Of a stretch of DNA of 23,325 bases, positions 5,429-12,320 are shown piece after piece; the first letter of the stretch is position 1, and each line of letters starts with the position of its first letter. The notes below the pieces were generated by a model. The model did not search any database. It was given only the letters and a program-made list of their open reading frames with translations, and was not told the origin of the DNA. The position numbers and the translations under genes were made by a program. Source of the stretch: a virus; the IMG/VR virus record IMGVR_UViG_3300009514_000092, positions 1-23,325 of that record; one strand, given 5' to 3'.

Positions 5429-6544
5429 ATGGGAAAGCTGCTCCATCTGATTCGCGCCGGCAGGCACGTCGACCGTAGGGGAACCGCGGTCGACTTGTCC
5501 GCAGGCGATCTTGCGCTGATCGCGAAAAATTATAATCGCGAGCGGCATGAAGCACCCATCGTCATCGGCCACCCCAGCAGCGATTCGCCCGCCTACGGCT
5601 GGATCGAATCGTTGACCGCCGAGGGTGACGGGCTCTACGCCACGCCCCGCGAGGTCAATCCCCAATTCGCCGAGCTGGTTCGCCAGGGTGCCTACAAGAA
5701 GATCTCCGCGGCGCTCTATCCGCCCGACTCGCCGCAAAACCCGGCGCCCGGCGCTTGGTCCCTGCGGCACGTGGGTTTTCTGGGTGGCGAGGTGCCGGCG
5801 GTCAAGGGCTTGAAACAAGCTGAGTTTGCGGAGAACGACGTGACTTTCGTCGAGCTTGAGCTTAGCGAGAACTTCGACCGCGAAGTCGTCTCTTTTTTTC
5901 GCCGGATGCGCGAATTCCTGATCGAAAAGTTCGGACGGGAATCGGCCGACGAAGCCATACCCGATTGGACCATCGAGTTTTTATCCCGCGAAGCCGAAGA
6001 CCCGAGCAGCTCCGATTTCAATGAAACCTTACACGAGGAGACCAACATGGACGAAAAAGAACTGGCCGCGCGCCAAGCCGAACTGGACCGGCGCCAAGCC
6101 GAGTTGGACGAGCGGGACGCCGAACTCAGCGAGCGCTCGGCGACCTTGGCCGCCCAGGCGCGGGAAACCGCCCAAGCCGCGGCCGCCGAGTTTACCGAGG
6201 GCCTGGTGAAAGCCGGTCGGCTCTTGCCGCGTTTCCGCGCCGGCGTTGTCGAGCTGCTCACCGAGCTGGATGACGGCGAGCAACGCCAGGTCGAGTTCAG
6301 CGAATCCGACACGGCGGCCGCCTCGGCAAAAGTTTCGACCGGGGTTTTCCTGCGCAAACTGCTTGAAGCGCAGCCGGTCTCCGTCGAGCTGGGTGAGCTC
6401 GCCCGCGAAGACGGGAAGGTGCCGGAAGCCGGCAATTCCATCGAGCTCGCGGAGGCTGCCAAAAACTACCAAGCCGAAATGAAGGCCAAGGGTGTCGAAA
6501 TCACCACCCGTCAGGCCTGGGCACACGTAAAACAGGGCCAATAG
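5429..6544 (+). CDS. Mu I-like head maturation protease with C-terminal scaffold
   Basis: A 371-residue protein. The N-terminal half follows the pattern common in Mu-like phages: HLIRAGRHVDRRG, EAPIVIGHPSSDSPAYGWIE (about 46-65), QFAELVRQGAYKKISAALY (about 80-98), and LRHVGFLGGEVPAVKGL. This is the gpI-type protease that cleaves the scaffold and itself during capsid maturation. The C-terminal half is a coiled coil (about 207-250, ELAARQAELDRRQAELDERD) typical of a capsid scaffold. It is the first gene of the late operon in this window. The start is the only ATG before the conserved sequence; its ribosome site is weak. Terminase and portal, which precede this gene in Mu, are absent here. Confidence 0.85.
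   Translation: MGKLLHLIRAGRHVDRRGTAVDLSAGDLALIAKNYNRERHEAPIVIGHPSSDSPAYGWIESLTAEGDGLYATPREVNPQFAELVRQGAYKKISAALYPPDSPQNPAPGAWSLRHVGFLGGEVPAVKGLKQAEFAENDVTFVELELSENFDREVVSFFRRMREFLIEKFGRESADEAIPDWTIEFLSREAEDPSSSDFNETLHEETNMDEKELAARQAELDRRQAELDERDAELSERSATLAAQARETAQAAAAEFTEGLVKAGRLLPRFRAGVVELLTELDDGEQRQVEFSESDTAAASAKVSTGVFLRKLLEAQPVSVELGELAREDGKVPEAGNSIELAEAAKNYQAEMKAKGVEITTRQAWAHVKQGQ
6047..6544 (+). CDS. Nested in-frame scaffold protein (Mu Z-like internal start)
   Basis: Within the protease gene an ATG at 6047 is preceded by GAGGAG with a 6-nt spacer, a better ribosome site than that of the full-length gene. It yields the C-terminal 165 residues, starting MDEKELAARQAELDRR, exactly where the coiled-coil scaffold begins. 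Mu makes scaffold Z from an internal in-frame start in gene I, and lambda makes Nu3 within C in the same way. The ribosome site and position are visible; production of the shorter protein is inferred. Confidence 0.7.
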   Translation: MDEKELAARQAELDRRQAELDERDAELSERSATLAAQARETAQAAAAEFTEGLVKAGRLLPRFRAGVVELLTELDDGEQRQVEFSESDTAAASAKVSTGVFLRKLLEAQPVSVELGELAREDGKVPEAGNSIELAEAAKNYQAEMKAKGVEITTRQAWAHVKQGQ

Positions 6545-6571
6545 CCGCGAAGCGGCGAGGAGTAATACGAA

Positions 6572-7318
6572 ATGCCGGGACTAAATCCATTATTGCAACA
6601 ATCGTACAATGCCGACGGGGCGATCGCGGCTTACCGCGTCGTCAAACACGGAACCGACGATGACCACGTCGCGCAAGCCAGTGCGGCCACCGACGCCTTC
6701 GTCGGCGTCACCGGAAACCTCGGGGCGGATACCGCCGAGGACCGGGTGGATATCATCACTCACGGCTTTGCCCCCGTCGACTGCGGCGGAACCGTCACCA
6801 GGGGTGATCGGGTAACCGCGGATGCCAACGGCAAGGTAATCGCGGTGGCCGCTGACGCCGGCAACGTCAACGTCATCGGCACGGCCGAAATGTCCGGCGT
6901 CGTCGGTGACCGCATCGTCATCAACCTACTGATCGGCAGCGAGCTTGCTTACGCAGACCTTGCAGGCTTGATGGCGCAATACGCCAAGCTCTCGAACGTC
7001 CTGGCGCAGAACGACGCAGTCATCCACTCGGGTGACGGTGCTGTCGCCATCTCGGGAGTCGCTTTGATCACCGGCGGTACCGGCATCGCGGGCCTCACCT
7101 TGGCCGCGCCCACGCCGGGCGCGCGCTGCGAGTTGCGCGTCCGAAGTCTCAGCAGCGGCACGGTCGTACTGACCACCGCCGCCGGCGTCACCTTTGACGG
7201 CACCAACAACACCGCGACTTTCGACGCCGCGAATGAGGGTTTGATTCTTGTCTACAAGTCGGCGACCCAGTGGGAAATCGTCGTAAACATCGGCTCCGCA
7301 GCCCTCAGCTCCGTGTAA
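6572..7318 (+). CDS. Capsid cement/decoration protein (DUF2190-like) with C-terminal beta domain
   Basis: A 248-residue protein. The first ~115 residues resemble the capsid cement (DUF2190-like) proteins: AAYRVVKHGTDDDHVAQASA, then FVGVTGNLGADTAEDRVDII and GGTVTRGDRVTADANGKVI. These sit on the outside of the head shell and stabilise it. Residues about 150-248 form a glycine/threonine-rich beta segment seen as an add-on in various phage structural proteins and could be surface exposed. It has a GAGGAG ribosome site 9 nt before the ATG and lies between the protease and major capsid genes, the normal place for a decoration protein. Confidence 0.75.
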   Translation: MPGLNPLLQQSYNADGAIAAYRVVKHGTDDDHVAQASAATDAFVGVTGNLGADTAEDRVDIITHGFAPVDCGGTVTRGDRVTADANGKVIAVAADAGNVNVIGTAEMSGVVGDRIVINLLIGSELAYADLAGLMAQYAKLSNVLAQNDAVIHSGDGAVAISGVALITGGTGIAGLTLAAPTPGARCELRVRSLSSGTVVLTTAAGVTFDGTNNTATFDAANEGLILVYKSATQWEIVVNIGSAALSSV

Positions 7319-7346
7319 ACACGGTCAACCGGATTAGGAGAAAATC

Positions 7347-8285
7347 ATGGCTCAACCCGCACCGTTTACCCTCCACCCGGACTACACCGGGTTGGTGCTC
7401 GCCTACAACTGGGGCCCGGGCATCGCCGACGACGTGCTGCCGCGCGTGCCGGTAGGCAAGCAAGAGTATCGCCGTAAAGAATACAACAAGAAAGACGCCT
7501 TCTCGCTCCCGGACGACCTGGTCGGACGCAAGGGTAAACCGAAGCAGATCGAGACGACCAGCACGGAAGTCAGCGGTCTTACCAAGGATCGGGGCTTCGA
7601 CTACCCGGTACCGGTGGTTGATATCGAAAATGCCGGTCAGGGCGAAGACCTGCAAGCCGATGCGGCCGAGTTCACGACCCAGGCGATCCTGCGCAAGCGC
7701 GAAAAGCGCGTCGCCGACCTGGTCATGACCGCCGCCAATTACGCAGCGTCCCAGAAAGTTACCCTCACCGGCAACGATCAGTGGGATTCCGGGCATGCCG
7801 ATTCCGATCCGGTCGAGGACGTCGACGCCGGCAAGGAAAAGATTCTCGCCGCCGATTCGCTTTACGGCGCGGTCGGAATTTCCGGCTGGAACGCCATGAA
7901 GAAAAACCCGAAACTCATCCAGGCGATCCGCAAACAAGCCGTTACCTCGGGCATCCTGACCCGTCGCGAGGTTGCGGACTTCTTCGAGCTCGAGGACCTG
8001 TACGTGGGTGTCGGCCGGGTAGACACGGCCAATCCCGGTCAGAGCGCGACTATCGTCCGCGTGTGGCCCGACAGTTTCCTGCTTTTCCACAAGAACCTCT
8101 CGGCGAACACCCGTCAGGGAACGACCTTCGGTTACACCGCCCAGTTCGGTCAGCGTACGGTCATGACCAAATTCGACGACGACATGGGCGTGCGGGGCAG
8201 CCACATCGTCCGCGTTTACGAATCCGTCGATGAAGTGCTCTGGTCCGACGATTTCGCGTACCTCATTTCCGACGTCGCCGCCTAG
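7347..8285 (+). CDS. Major capsid protein (Mu T-like position, HK97-type)
   Basis: A 312-residue protein with features of Mu-like major head subunits: LADDVLPRVPVGKQEYRRKE-type N-terminus (ADDVLPRVPVGKQEYRR at about 27-43), a mid section EDLQADAAEFTTQAILRKRE, and a C-terminal core FGYTAQFGQRTVMTKFDDDM followed by SHIVRVYESVDEVL. It forms the icosahedral shell. A strong AGGAG lies 6 nt upstream. Its place after the protease/scaffold and cement genes is diagnostic. The family was assigned from motif recognition and gene order; fold assignment is inferred. Confidence 0.85.
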   Translation: MAQPAPFTLHPDYTGLVLAYNWGPGIADDVLPRVPVGKQEYRRKEYNKKDAFSLPDDLVGRKGKPKQIETTSTEVSGLTKDRGFDYPVPVVDIENAGQGEDLQADAAEFTTQAILRKREKRVADLVMTAANYAASQKVTLTGNDQWDSGHADSDPVEDVDAGKEKILAADSLYGAVGISGWNAMKKNPKLIQAIRKQAVTSGILTRREVADFFELEDLYVGVGRVDTANPGQSATIVRVWPDSFLLFHKNLSANTRQGTTFGYTAQFGQRTVMTKFDDDMGVRGSHIVRVYESVDEVLWSDDFAYLISDVAA

Positions 8286-8336
8286 GAGAGAACCACTCGA
8301 ACACATAACTGGTAGTACACCACCCAACGATTAGGT

Positions 8337-8366
8337 CGGCGGTTCGTCTTACCCAGGCAACCGCCG
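8337..8366 (+). other. Hairpin downstream of the major capsid gene
   Basis: CGGCGGTT and AACCGCCG form a perfect 8-bp stem with a 14-nt loop in the 108-nt gap after the capsid gene. There is no T-run, so it is more likely an RNA-stability or processing element protecting the abundant capsid message than a terminator. Confidence 0.4.
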
Positions 8367-8393
8367 GCCGCCTTACAAACAACGGGAGCAACC

Positions 8394-8624
8394 ATGCCGA
8401 AATTCAAAGTACTCGAGCCGATCAAAGTGAACCGCCGGCGGCGTGAAATCGAACAGATAGTGGAGCTCGAGGCCGAGTTGGGCGACGAGCTGGTCGCCCG
8501 CAAATTGGTGAAGCCCGTCAAAACCCAGCCGGAAACCCAGCCGGAAGAGCAGCAGACCAAGAAACCTGACAAAAATACGGCGAAGGCTCCCGCGGCCGAA
8601 AAACCCGGCAAGGGTAAAAAATAA
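8394..8624 (+). CDS. Small head-tail region protein, charged C-terminus
   Basis: A 76-residue protein. The N-terminal 40 residues (FKVLEPIKVNRRRREIEQIV then ELEAELGDELVARKLVKPV) resemble the small gp35-like proteins that lie between major capsid and gp36 genes in Mu-like phages. The remainder is a lysine/glutamine/proline-rich low-complexity tail. A GGGAG ribosome site precedes the ATG. Position suggests a neck or head accessory role; function is not known. Confidence 0.65.
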   Translation: MPKFKVLEPIKVNRRRREIEQIVELEAELGDELVARKLVKPVKTQPETQPEEQQTKKPDKNTAKAPAAEKPGKGKK

Positions 8625-8629
8625 CAGCA

Positions 8630-9061
8630 ATGTCCTACTGCACGCTCAGCGACATCCAGCAGCGCGTCGATGATCGGCTCCTTATCGAACTGACCGATCC
8701 GGCCCGCGCAGCGATTCAAACCGCCGTCGTCACCGAGGCTGCTGCATCCGTGAGCGGTCTGATCGACACCTACCTGCGGCCTCGTTATGGCGTGCACCTA
8801 CCACTGGAATCTCCACCGGCCGAAATCGTTGAGGCTGCCTGTGTCTTGGCGTTGTATTGGATGTACTCGCGGCGCGGGATCGACGAGGAAAGTGCCGAGC
8901 AAACGGTCGGGCGGAACAAAACGGATACTTTGACCTGGTTGCGGGATATTTCCTCCGGTAAAGCCGAATTGAATTTGGATGCACCCGAATCGGCCGATAT
9001 CAAAATCAGTGCTCGTGACCAGGTCTTTACGGATTCTGTACTCGCGGAGTACGGCGAATGA
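8630..9061 (+). CDS. Mu gp36-like head-tail joining protein
   Basis: A 143-residue protein matching the Mu gp36 family (DUF1320): starts MSYCTLSDIQQRVDD, continues LIDTYLRPRYGVHLPLESPP and VLALYWMYSRRG, and ends TLTWLRDISSGKAELNLD. Such proteins act at the connector between head and tail. It begins five bases after the previous stop and has a poor ribosome site, so it may depend on coupling. Its stop overlaps the next start as ATGA. The family match is clear from the N-terminal DIQQRV and RPRYG motifs. Confidence 0.88.
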   Translation: MSYCTLSDIQQRVDDRLLIELTDPARAAIQTAVVTEAAASVSGLIDTYLRPRYGVHLPLESPPAEIVEAACVLALYWMYSRRGIDEESAEQTVGRNKTDTLTWLRDISSGKAELNLDAPESADIKISARDQVFTDSVLAEYGE

Positions 9062-9561
9062 TCACGGCGCTCAAAGCAGAACTCAAAGCGGCACTGGAAG
9101 CCGCTGCCGCGGCGGTTGAACCGCCGATTACCAACCTGGTCGTTGAGACGAAGTTGGCGGAAAAGGATCGGTTGAATGCGCCGCCTTTCGTGGTGTTGTC
9201 GGCCGGTCGCGGCTCGTTAGAGCAAGACGGCACCAAGGTGAGGCGCGGTACCCAGCAATATCTGACCCGCCATTTCGGATGGAAACAAGACATCGTCGTG
9301 GTGCTGGTCGGTAGTGATCAGGAACAGGTCGACCTACTGCTCGCAGAGTTTCTCATTCAGATCGAAACCAACCGTTTCCATGACTCTGCCGGTCATTACC
9401 TCGATCTTTCAACTGTGAGTGTCTTGGCCGAGGAGGAGGAATCACTGATCCGTGAGCGCTTCATGATCTCGCTGGTCATGACCTACGAGGGCGGTGTTTA
9501 CAGCGAGACCGATACGGTCGAGATCACCTCAGTTGGGGCAACCCCCGGAGTAAAACCGTAA
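9058..9561 (+). CDS. Mu gp37-like (DUF1834) neck/tail terminator protein
   Basis: A 167-residue protein: an alanine-rich N-terminal helix, a PPFVVLSAGRGSLEQDG segment, GTQQYLTRHFGWKQDIVVVL, and a C-terminal FMISLVMTYEGGVY strand. The arrangement fits the Mu gp37 family, a likely tail terminator or head-tail completion protein. The start overlaps the gp36-like stop (ATGA) and its TAA shares one base with the next ATG. The role is assigned largely from position between gp36 and the sheath. Confidence 0.72.
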   Translation: MITALKAELKAALEAAAAAVEPPITNLVVETKLAEKDRLNAPPFVVLSAGRGSLEQDGTKVRRGTQQYLTRHFGWKQDIVVVLVGSDQEQVDLLLAEFLIQIETNRFHDSAGHYLDLSTVSVLAEEEESLIRERFMISLVMTYEGGVYSETDTVEITSVGATPGVKP

Positions 9562-9854
9562 TGGAAGAAAAAGAAATCCAGGCCGACGTCGAAGAGGCAC
9601 CGGTTAAAATGGAAGAACCAGAAACCAAGGAATCTAAAAAGCCCCGCAAGCCCCGGAATCATTCCGGGCCGGAAGAGGCGCCCATCGAAAAGTGGGCGGA
9701 ACAACTCAAGACGCCAGGGTGGGCCCTGGCCGGCACCAAACGGCTAAACCGTTGGGGCCAGGGCCGGGTGGTTACGCAGCGGCAATACGAAAAGGCAATC
9801 GAAGAGTTTACCCGCGGGCCAATGGACCAGCCGCGCAAAACCGGAGGTAACTAA
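9561..9854 (+). CDS. Small conserved protein between gp37-like and sheath genes
   Basis: A 97-residue protein. The first ~50 residues are charged and low in complexity (Glu/Lys/Pro). The C-terminal part contains EKWAEQLKTPGWALAGTKRL and VVTQRQYEKAIEEF, a short motif of the sort found in small proteins next to the sheath in other Mu-like phages. It occupies the gp38 position. One-base overlaps with both neighbours suggest tight translational coupling. Function unknown. Confidence 0.6.
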   Translation: MEEKEIQADVEEAPVKMEEPETKESKKPRKPRNHSGPEEAPIEKWAEQLKTPGWALAGTKRLNRWGQGRVVTQRQYEKAIEEFTRGPMDQPRKTGGN

Positions 9855-11308
9855 TGTCTCAAGCAGGTGTTGAACAATATCAAGGCGATGGTGGCGTTGG
9901 CGGCGGCGGTGCGGTTGTCGAAGGGCGGCATGCCAAAATCGGCGTCAGTCAATCCGGCACCAACAACGTGGTTACCGTCCAACGCGATCCCAATGCGGTC
10001 GCGACTGATTTCGGCGAGGGGCCGTTGGCCGACTCCCTACGTCAAAGCCTGCTGAGCGGAGCGCGCGAGATCTATGCGGTCAAGGCCGATGCGGATGTTG
10101 ACGGTACCGTTGGCGCCACGGCGGCCGACGCCGGCAACGGCGGCGACGGAACCTTGGCCTCCGGACTCTCGGCTGGTTACAGCAGCCCGCTCAATGCCTA
10201 CGACGCTGTCGTCGAAATAGTCGACCCCGGTGAGCAGGGCGTAGCTACCTTCCGCTATTCGTTGGACGGCGGCGACACCTGGAGCCAGGCGATTACCGTC
10301 CCGGTCGGAGCTCCCGGTGTCTACGATATTCCCAACACGGGTGTAAAGCTGAGCTGGGCGGACGGAACTCCGGTTTCGTTCCAAGCCGGAGACAAGTGGA
10401 CCTTTACCTGCACCCAGCCCACCGCGAGTTCCAGCAGCATCATCGCGGCGATCGACGCGCTCTTGGCGACGCCGTACGTTTACGAATTCATTCACGTGGT
10501 CGGGCCCGGCGCTTCCGCACTCTGGACGGCCTTACAAACCAAAGCCGACGCTTTGGTCGTCGCCAATAAATTTCTCGGCATTGTGGTCGAGTGGCGTGGT
10601 TTGAATTCGGGCGAGACGGTCGCCCAATGGCAAACGGCCTACCTGGCCGAGGTCGCGTCATTCGTCGGCAAGCATATCTGCGTCGTCGTCGGGCGCTGTA
10701 ACATCGTCGACCCGATCACCCTGCGTCAGTTCGAGACCTCGGCCGCCGGCATCATTTGCGGGCGCCTGTCGAAGATTCCGGTACAGGCCGAAGCGGGCCG
10801 CGTGGCCGACGGACCCTTGCCGATGATCGCCGGAACCAGCGAAACCGATTCCGGCATTCGCCCGGTGGGCGCTGAAACCTACACCAGCGTCATTGACGAT
10901 GCCTACGGCACCATGCTCACCACCCACCCGGGAAAGAAAGGCGTCTTCGTCAACGCGACGCGCCTCTCGGGCGGTCCCGGCTCCGACTATCAGCACTTCG
11001 ACCGGCGCCGGACGATGGACAAAGCCTGCCGCATCACGCTCGCCAAGTTGATCGAGCGGGTCAACGACGAGTTCGCCGGCGACCAAAGTGCACTCGATGC
11101 CGTCAAGAATGATGTCGAGGGAGAGCTGAAAAAGCAAATGCGCTCCGGCGCGCGGCCGAACGTCGTGGCCGTCGGGGTTACTTTCCCGGCCGGGCAGGAT
11201 GTCCTGTCGAGCGGGATTCTCGAAGTCGAAACCTGGATGGTACCCGTCGGGCATACCCGACGGCTCAAGAATACCCTGCGCTTCGTCGTCTCGGCGCCCA
11301 GCGCCTAA
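9854..11308 (+). CDS. Contractile tail sheath protein (Mu L/gp39-like)
   Basis: A 484-residue protein of the tail sheath family. Visible landmarks are the N-terminal VSQSGTNNVVTVQRDPNAV region, a central beta insertion (about 85-185, with VATFRYSLDGGDTWSQAITV), and a C-terminal region with DKACRITLAKLIERVNDEFA and the final LEVETWMVPVGHTRRLKNTL strand. The sheath contracts to drive the tube into the cell. GGAGG lies 6 nt upstream and the ATG overlaps the preceding TAA by one base. The next gene is the tail tube, as in all contractile phages, so the pair identify each other. Confidence 0.88.
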   Translation: MSQAGVEQYQGDGGVGGGGAVVEGRHAKIGVSQSGTNNVVTVQRDPNAVATDFGEGPLADSLRQSLLSGAREIYAVKADADVDGTVGATAADAGNGGDGTLASGLSAGYSSPLNAYDAVVEIVDPGEQGVATFRYSLDGGDTWSQAITVPVGAPGVYDIPNTGVKLSWADGTPVSFQAGDKWTFTCTQPTASSSSIIAAIDALLATPYVYEFIHVVGPGASALWTALQTKADALVVANKFLGIVVEWRGLNSGETVAQWQTAYLAEVASFVGKHICVVVGRCNIVDPITLRQFETSAAGIICGRLSKIPVQAEAGRVADGPLPMIAGTSETDSGIRPVGAETYTSVIDDAYGTMLTTHPGKKGVFVNATRLSGGPGSDYQHFDRRRTMDKACRITLAKLIERVNDEFAGDQSALDAVKNDVEGELKKQMRSGARPNVVAVGVTFPAGQDVLSSGILEVETWMVPVGHTRRLKNTLRFVVSAPSA

Positions 11309-11318
11309 GGAGTAAATC

Positions 11319-11771
11319 ATGCCATTGGTAAACGGACGTCATTATGACTGGGGCAGCATGAAGCTGGTGCTTCCGAGCGGCTCCATTGTGGTATCCCTCC
11401 AGGATATCAATTTCAAGGGTGAACTCGAAAAGGAGAGCACCTACGGCAAGGGGCAGATTCCCATCGGTAGCGGCCAGGGAAACTACTCTTCCGATGGTGA
11501 CTTTTCGGTGCTGCGCGATGACTTCGAGGACATTCTCGCCTTGGGTGTGGCCACGGGACGCGGCTTGCTCAAGACTCCACCGTTTCCGCTCCTGCTCGAA
11601 TACGGCAACGAAGACCAGGAAACCAAACAGACCGTCCTACCGGCGGTCGACATCACTTCGGTAGATGAAAGCGCCAGCCAAGGCGACAAAAACCTGAAGG
11701 TAAAAATTGGCTTCAAAAACCATAAACCGATCATTCGCAACGGAGTCCCCGACATCGTCGAATTGATCTAG
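11319..11771 (+). CDS. Tail tube protein (Mu M-like)
   Basis: A 150-residue protein starting MPLVNGRHYDWGSMKLVLPS, with FKGELEKESTYGKGQIPIGS and the tail DKNLKVKIGFKNHKPI. This is the pattern of Mu-type tail tube subunits, which stack in hexameric rings inside the sheath. An AAGGAG ribosome site lies 6 nt before the ATG. It sits 10 bp after the sheath gene and before the tail assembly chaperone and tape measure, as expected. Confidence 0.87.
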   Translation: MPLVNGRHYDWGSMKLVLPSGSIVVSLQDINFKGELEKESTYGKGQIPIGSGQGNYSSDGDFSVLRDDFEDILALGVATGRGLLKTPPFPLLLEYGNEDQETKQTVLPAVDITSVDESASQGDKNLKVKIGFKNHKPIIRNGVPDIVELI

Positions 11772-11782
11772 TACGGAACAGG

Positions 11783-11803
11783 AAAGGGCAAAGGGCAAAG
11801 GGC
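11783..11803 (+). repeat. Three tandem AAAGGGC heptamers at a ribosome site
   Basis: Three exact tandem copies of a 7-bp unit end one base before the ATG of the tail assembly chaperone gene. They supply its purine-rich ribosome site. Copy-number change would move or alter the site. Confidence 0.9.
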
Positions 11804-11804
11804 G

Positions 11805-12182
11805 ATGGACGAAAATACAAAACGAACCCTCGAGCAGGTCGGGGTCTCAACGGAAACCTTCGAACTCGGCTTCACTGTCGACGGTCGGGTTTGGCGCTTG
11901 GAATGCAAGCGTCCGTCGTTTTCGCAAATGGAGCGTTACTATACGAACCGCGGCACCAAGAGCCTACTGGCCGCCGCGCTGTCGCTGATCCGTGATTGCA
12001 CGGTGCAACCGGCCTGGGCAGTGCTCTCGGGTTTATTCGATCAAAAGCCCGTCATCGCGATCGATATTGTGGGCCTGCTGCTCGACGAAGTCGGAGCCAA
12101 CGTCAAGGTGGAGCGCTTGGACCCTACTTTATCGCCGAGCAAGCAGTCCGCGGCAACGCCTACACCCAGCGCCGCCTCCTGA
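11805..12182 (+). CDS. Tail assembly chaperone, short form (Mu gp41-like)
   Basis: A 125-residue protein in the conserved slot between tail tube and tape measure: FELGFTVDGRVWRLECKRPS, then KSLLAAALSLIRDCTVQPAW and IDIVGLLLDEVGANVKVERL. The last ~18 residues (Ser/Pro/Ala/Thr-rich) look unlike a folded protein, typical of a reading frame past a shift site. In contractile and siphophages this gene produces a long form by programmed frameshift that binds the tape measure during tail assembly. The ribosome site is formed by tandem AAAGGGC repeats. Confidence 0.75.
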   Translation: MDENTKRTLEQVGVSTETFELGFTVDGRVWRLECKRPSFSQMERYYTNRGTKSLLAAALSLIRDCTVQPAWAVLSGLFDQKPVIAIDIVGLLLDEVGANVKVERLDPTLSPSKQSAATPTPSAAS

Positions 12183-12319
12183 TAACGATGATGCTGGGCG
12201 TCCCCGAGCGGGAGGTCGCCCAGCTCGACAACATCGAGGTCGCCAGGCTCCACGGTGAAGCTTTGTGGTGCTTAGACGTTTGGATGCGCCTGATTTCAAC
12301 AGCGCTGTACGGTAAGTAA
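12122..12319 (+). CDS. Tail assembly chaperone extension, read by -1 frameshift
   Basis: In the -1 frame relative to the preceding gene there is a protein-like segment PYFIAEQAVRGNAYTQRRLL followed by ITMMLGVPEREVAQLDN and LHGEALWCLDVWMRLISTAL. The frame is open back to 11996, but the sequence upstream of about 12122 is arginine-rich and unnatural, so the join is probably near 12110-12125. No good ribosome site precedes the in-frame ATG at 12188, so separate initiation is less likely. The coordinates given are the extension only. I see no classic X-XXY-YYZ slippery heptamer at the join. Confidence 0.65.
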   Translation, partial: PYFIAEQAVRGNAYTQRRLLITMMLGVPEREVAQLDNIEVARLHGEALWCLDVWMRLISTALYGK

Positions 12320-12320
12320 A

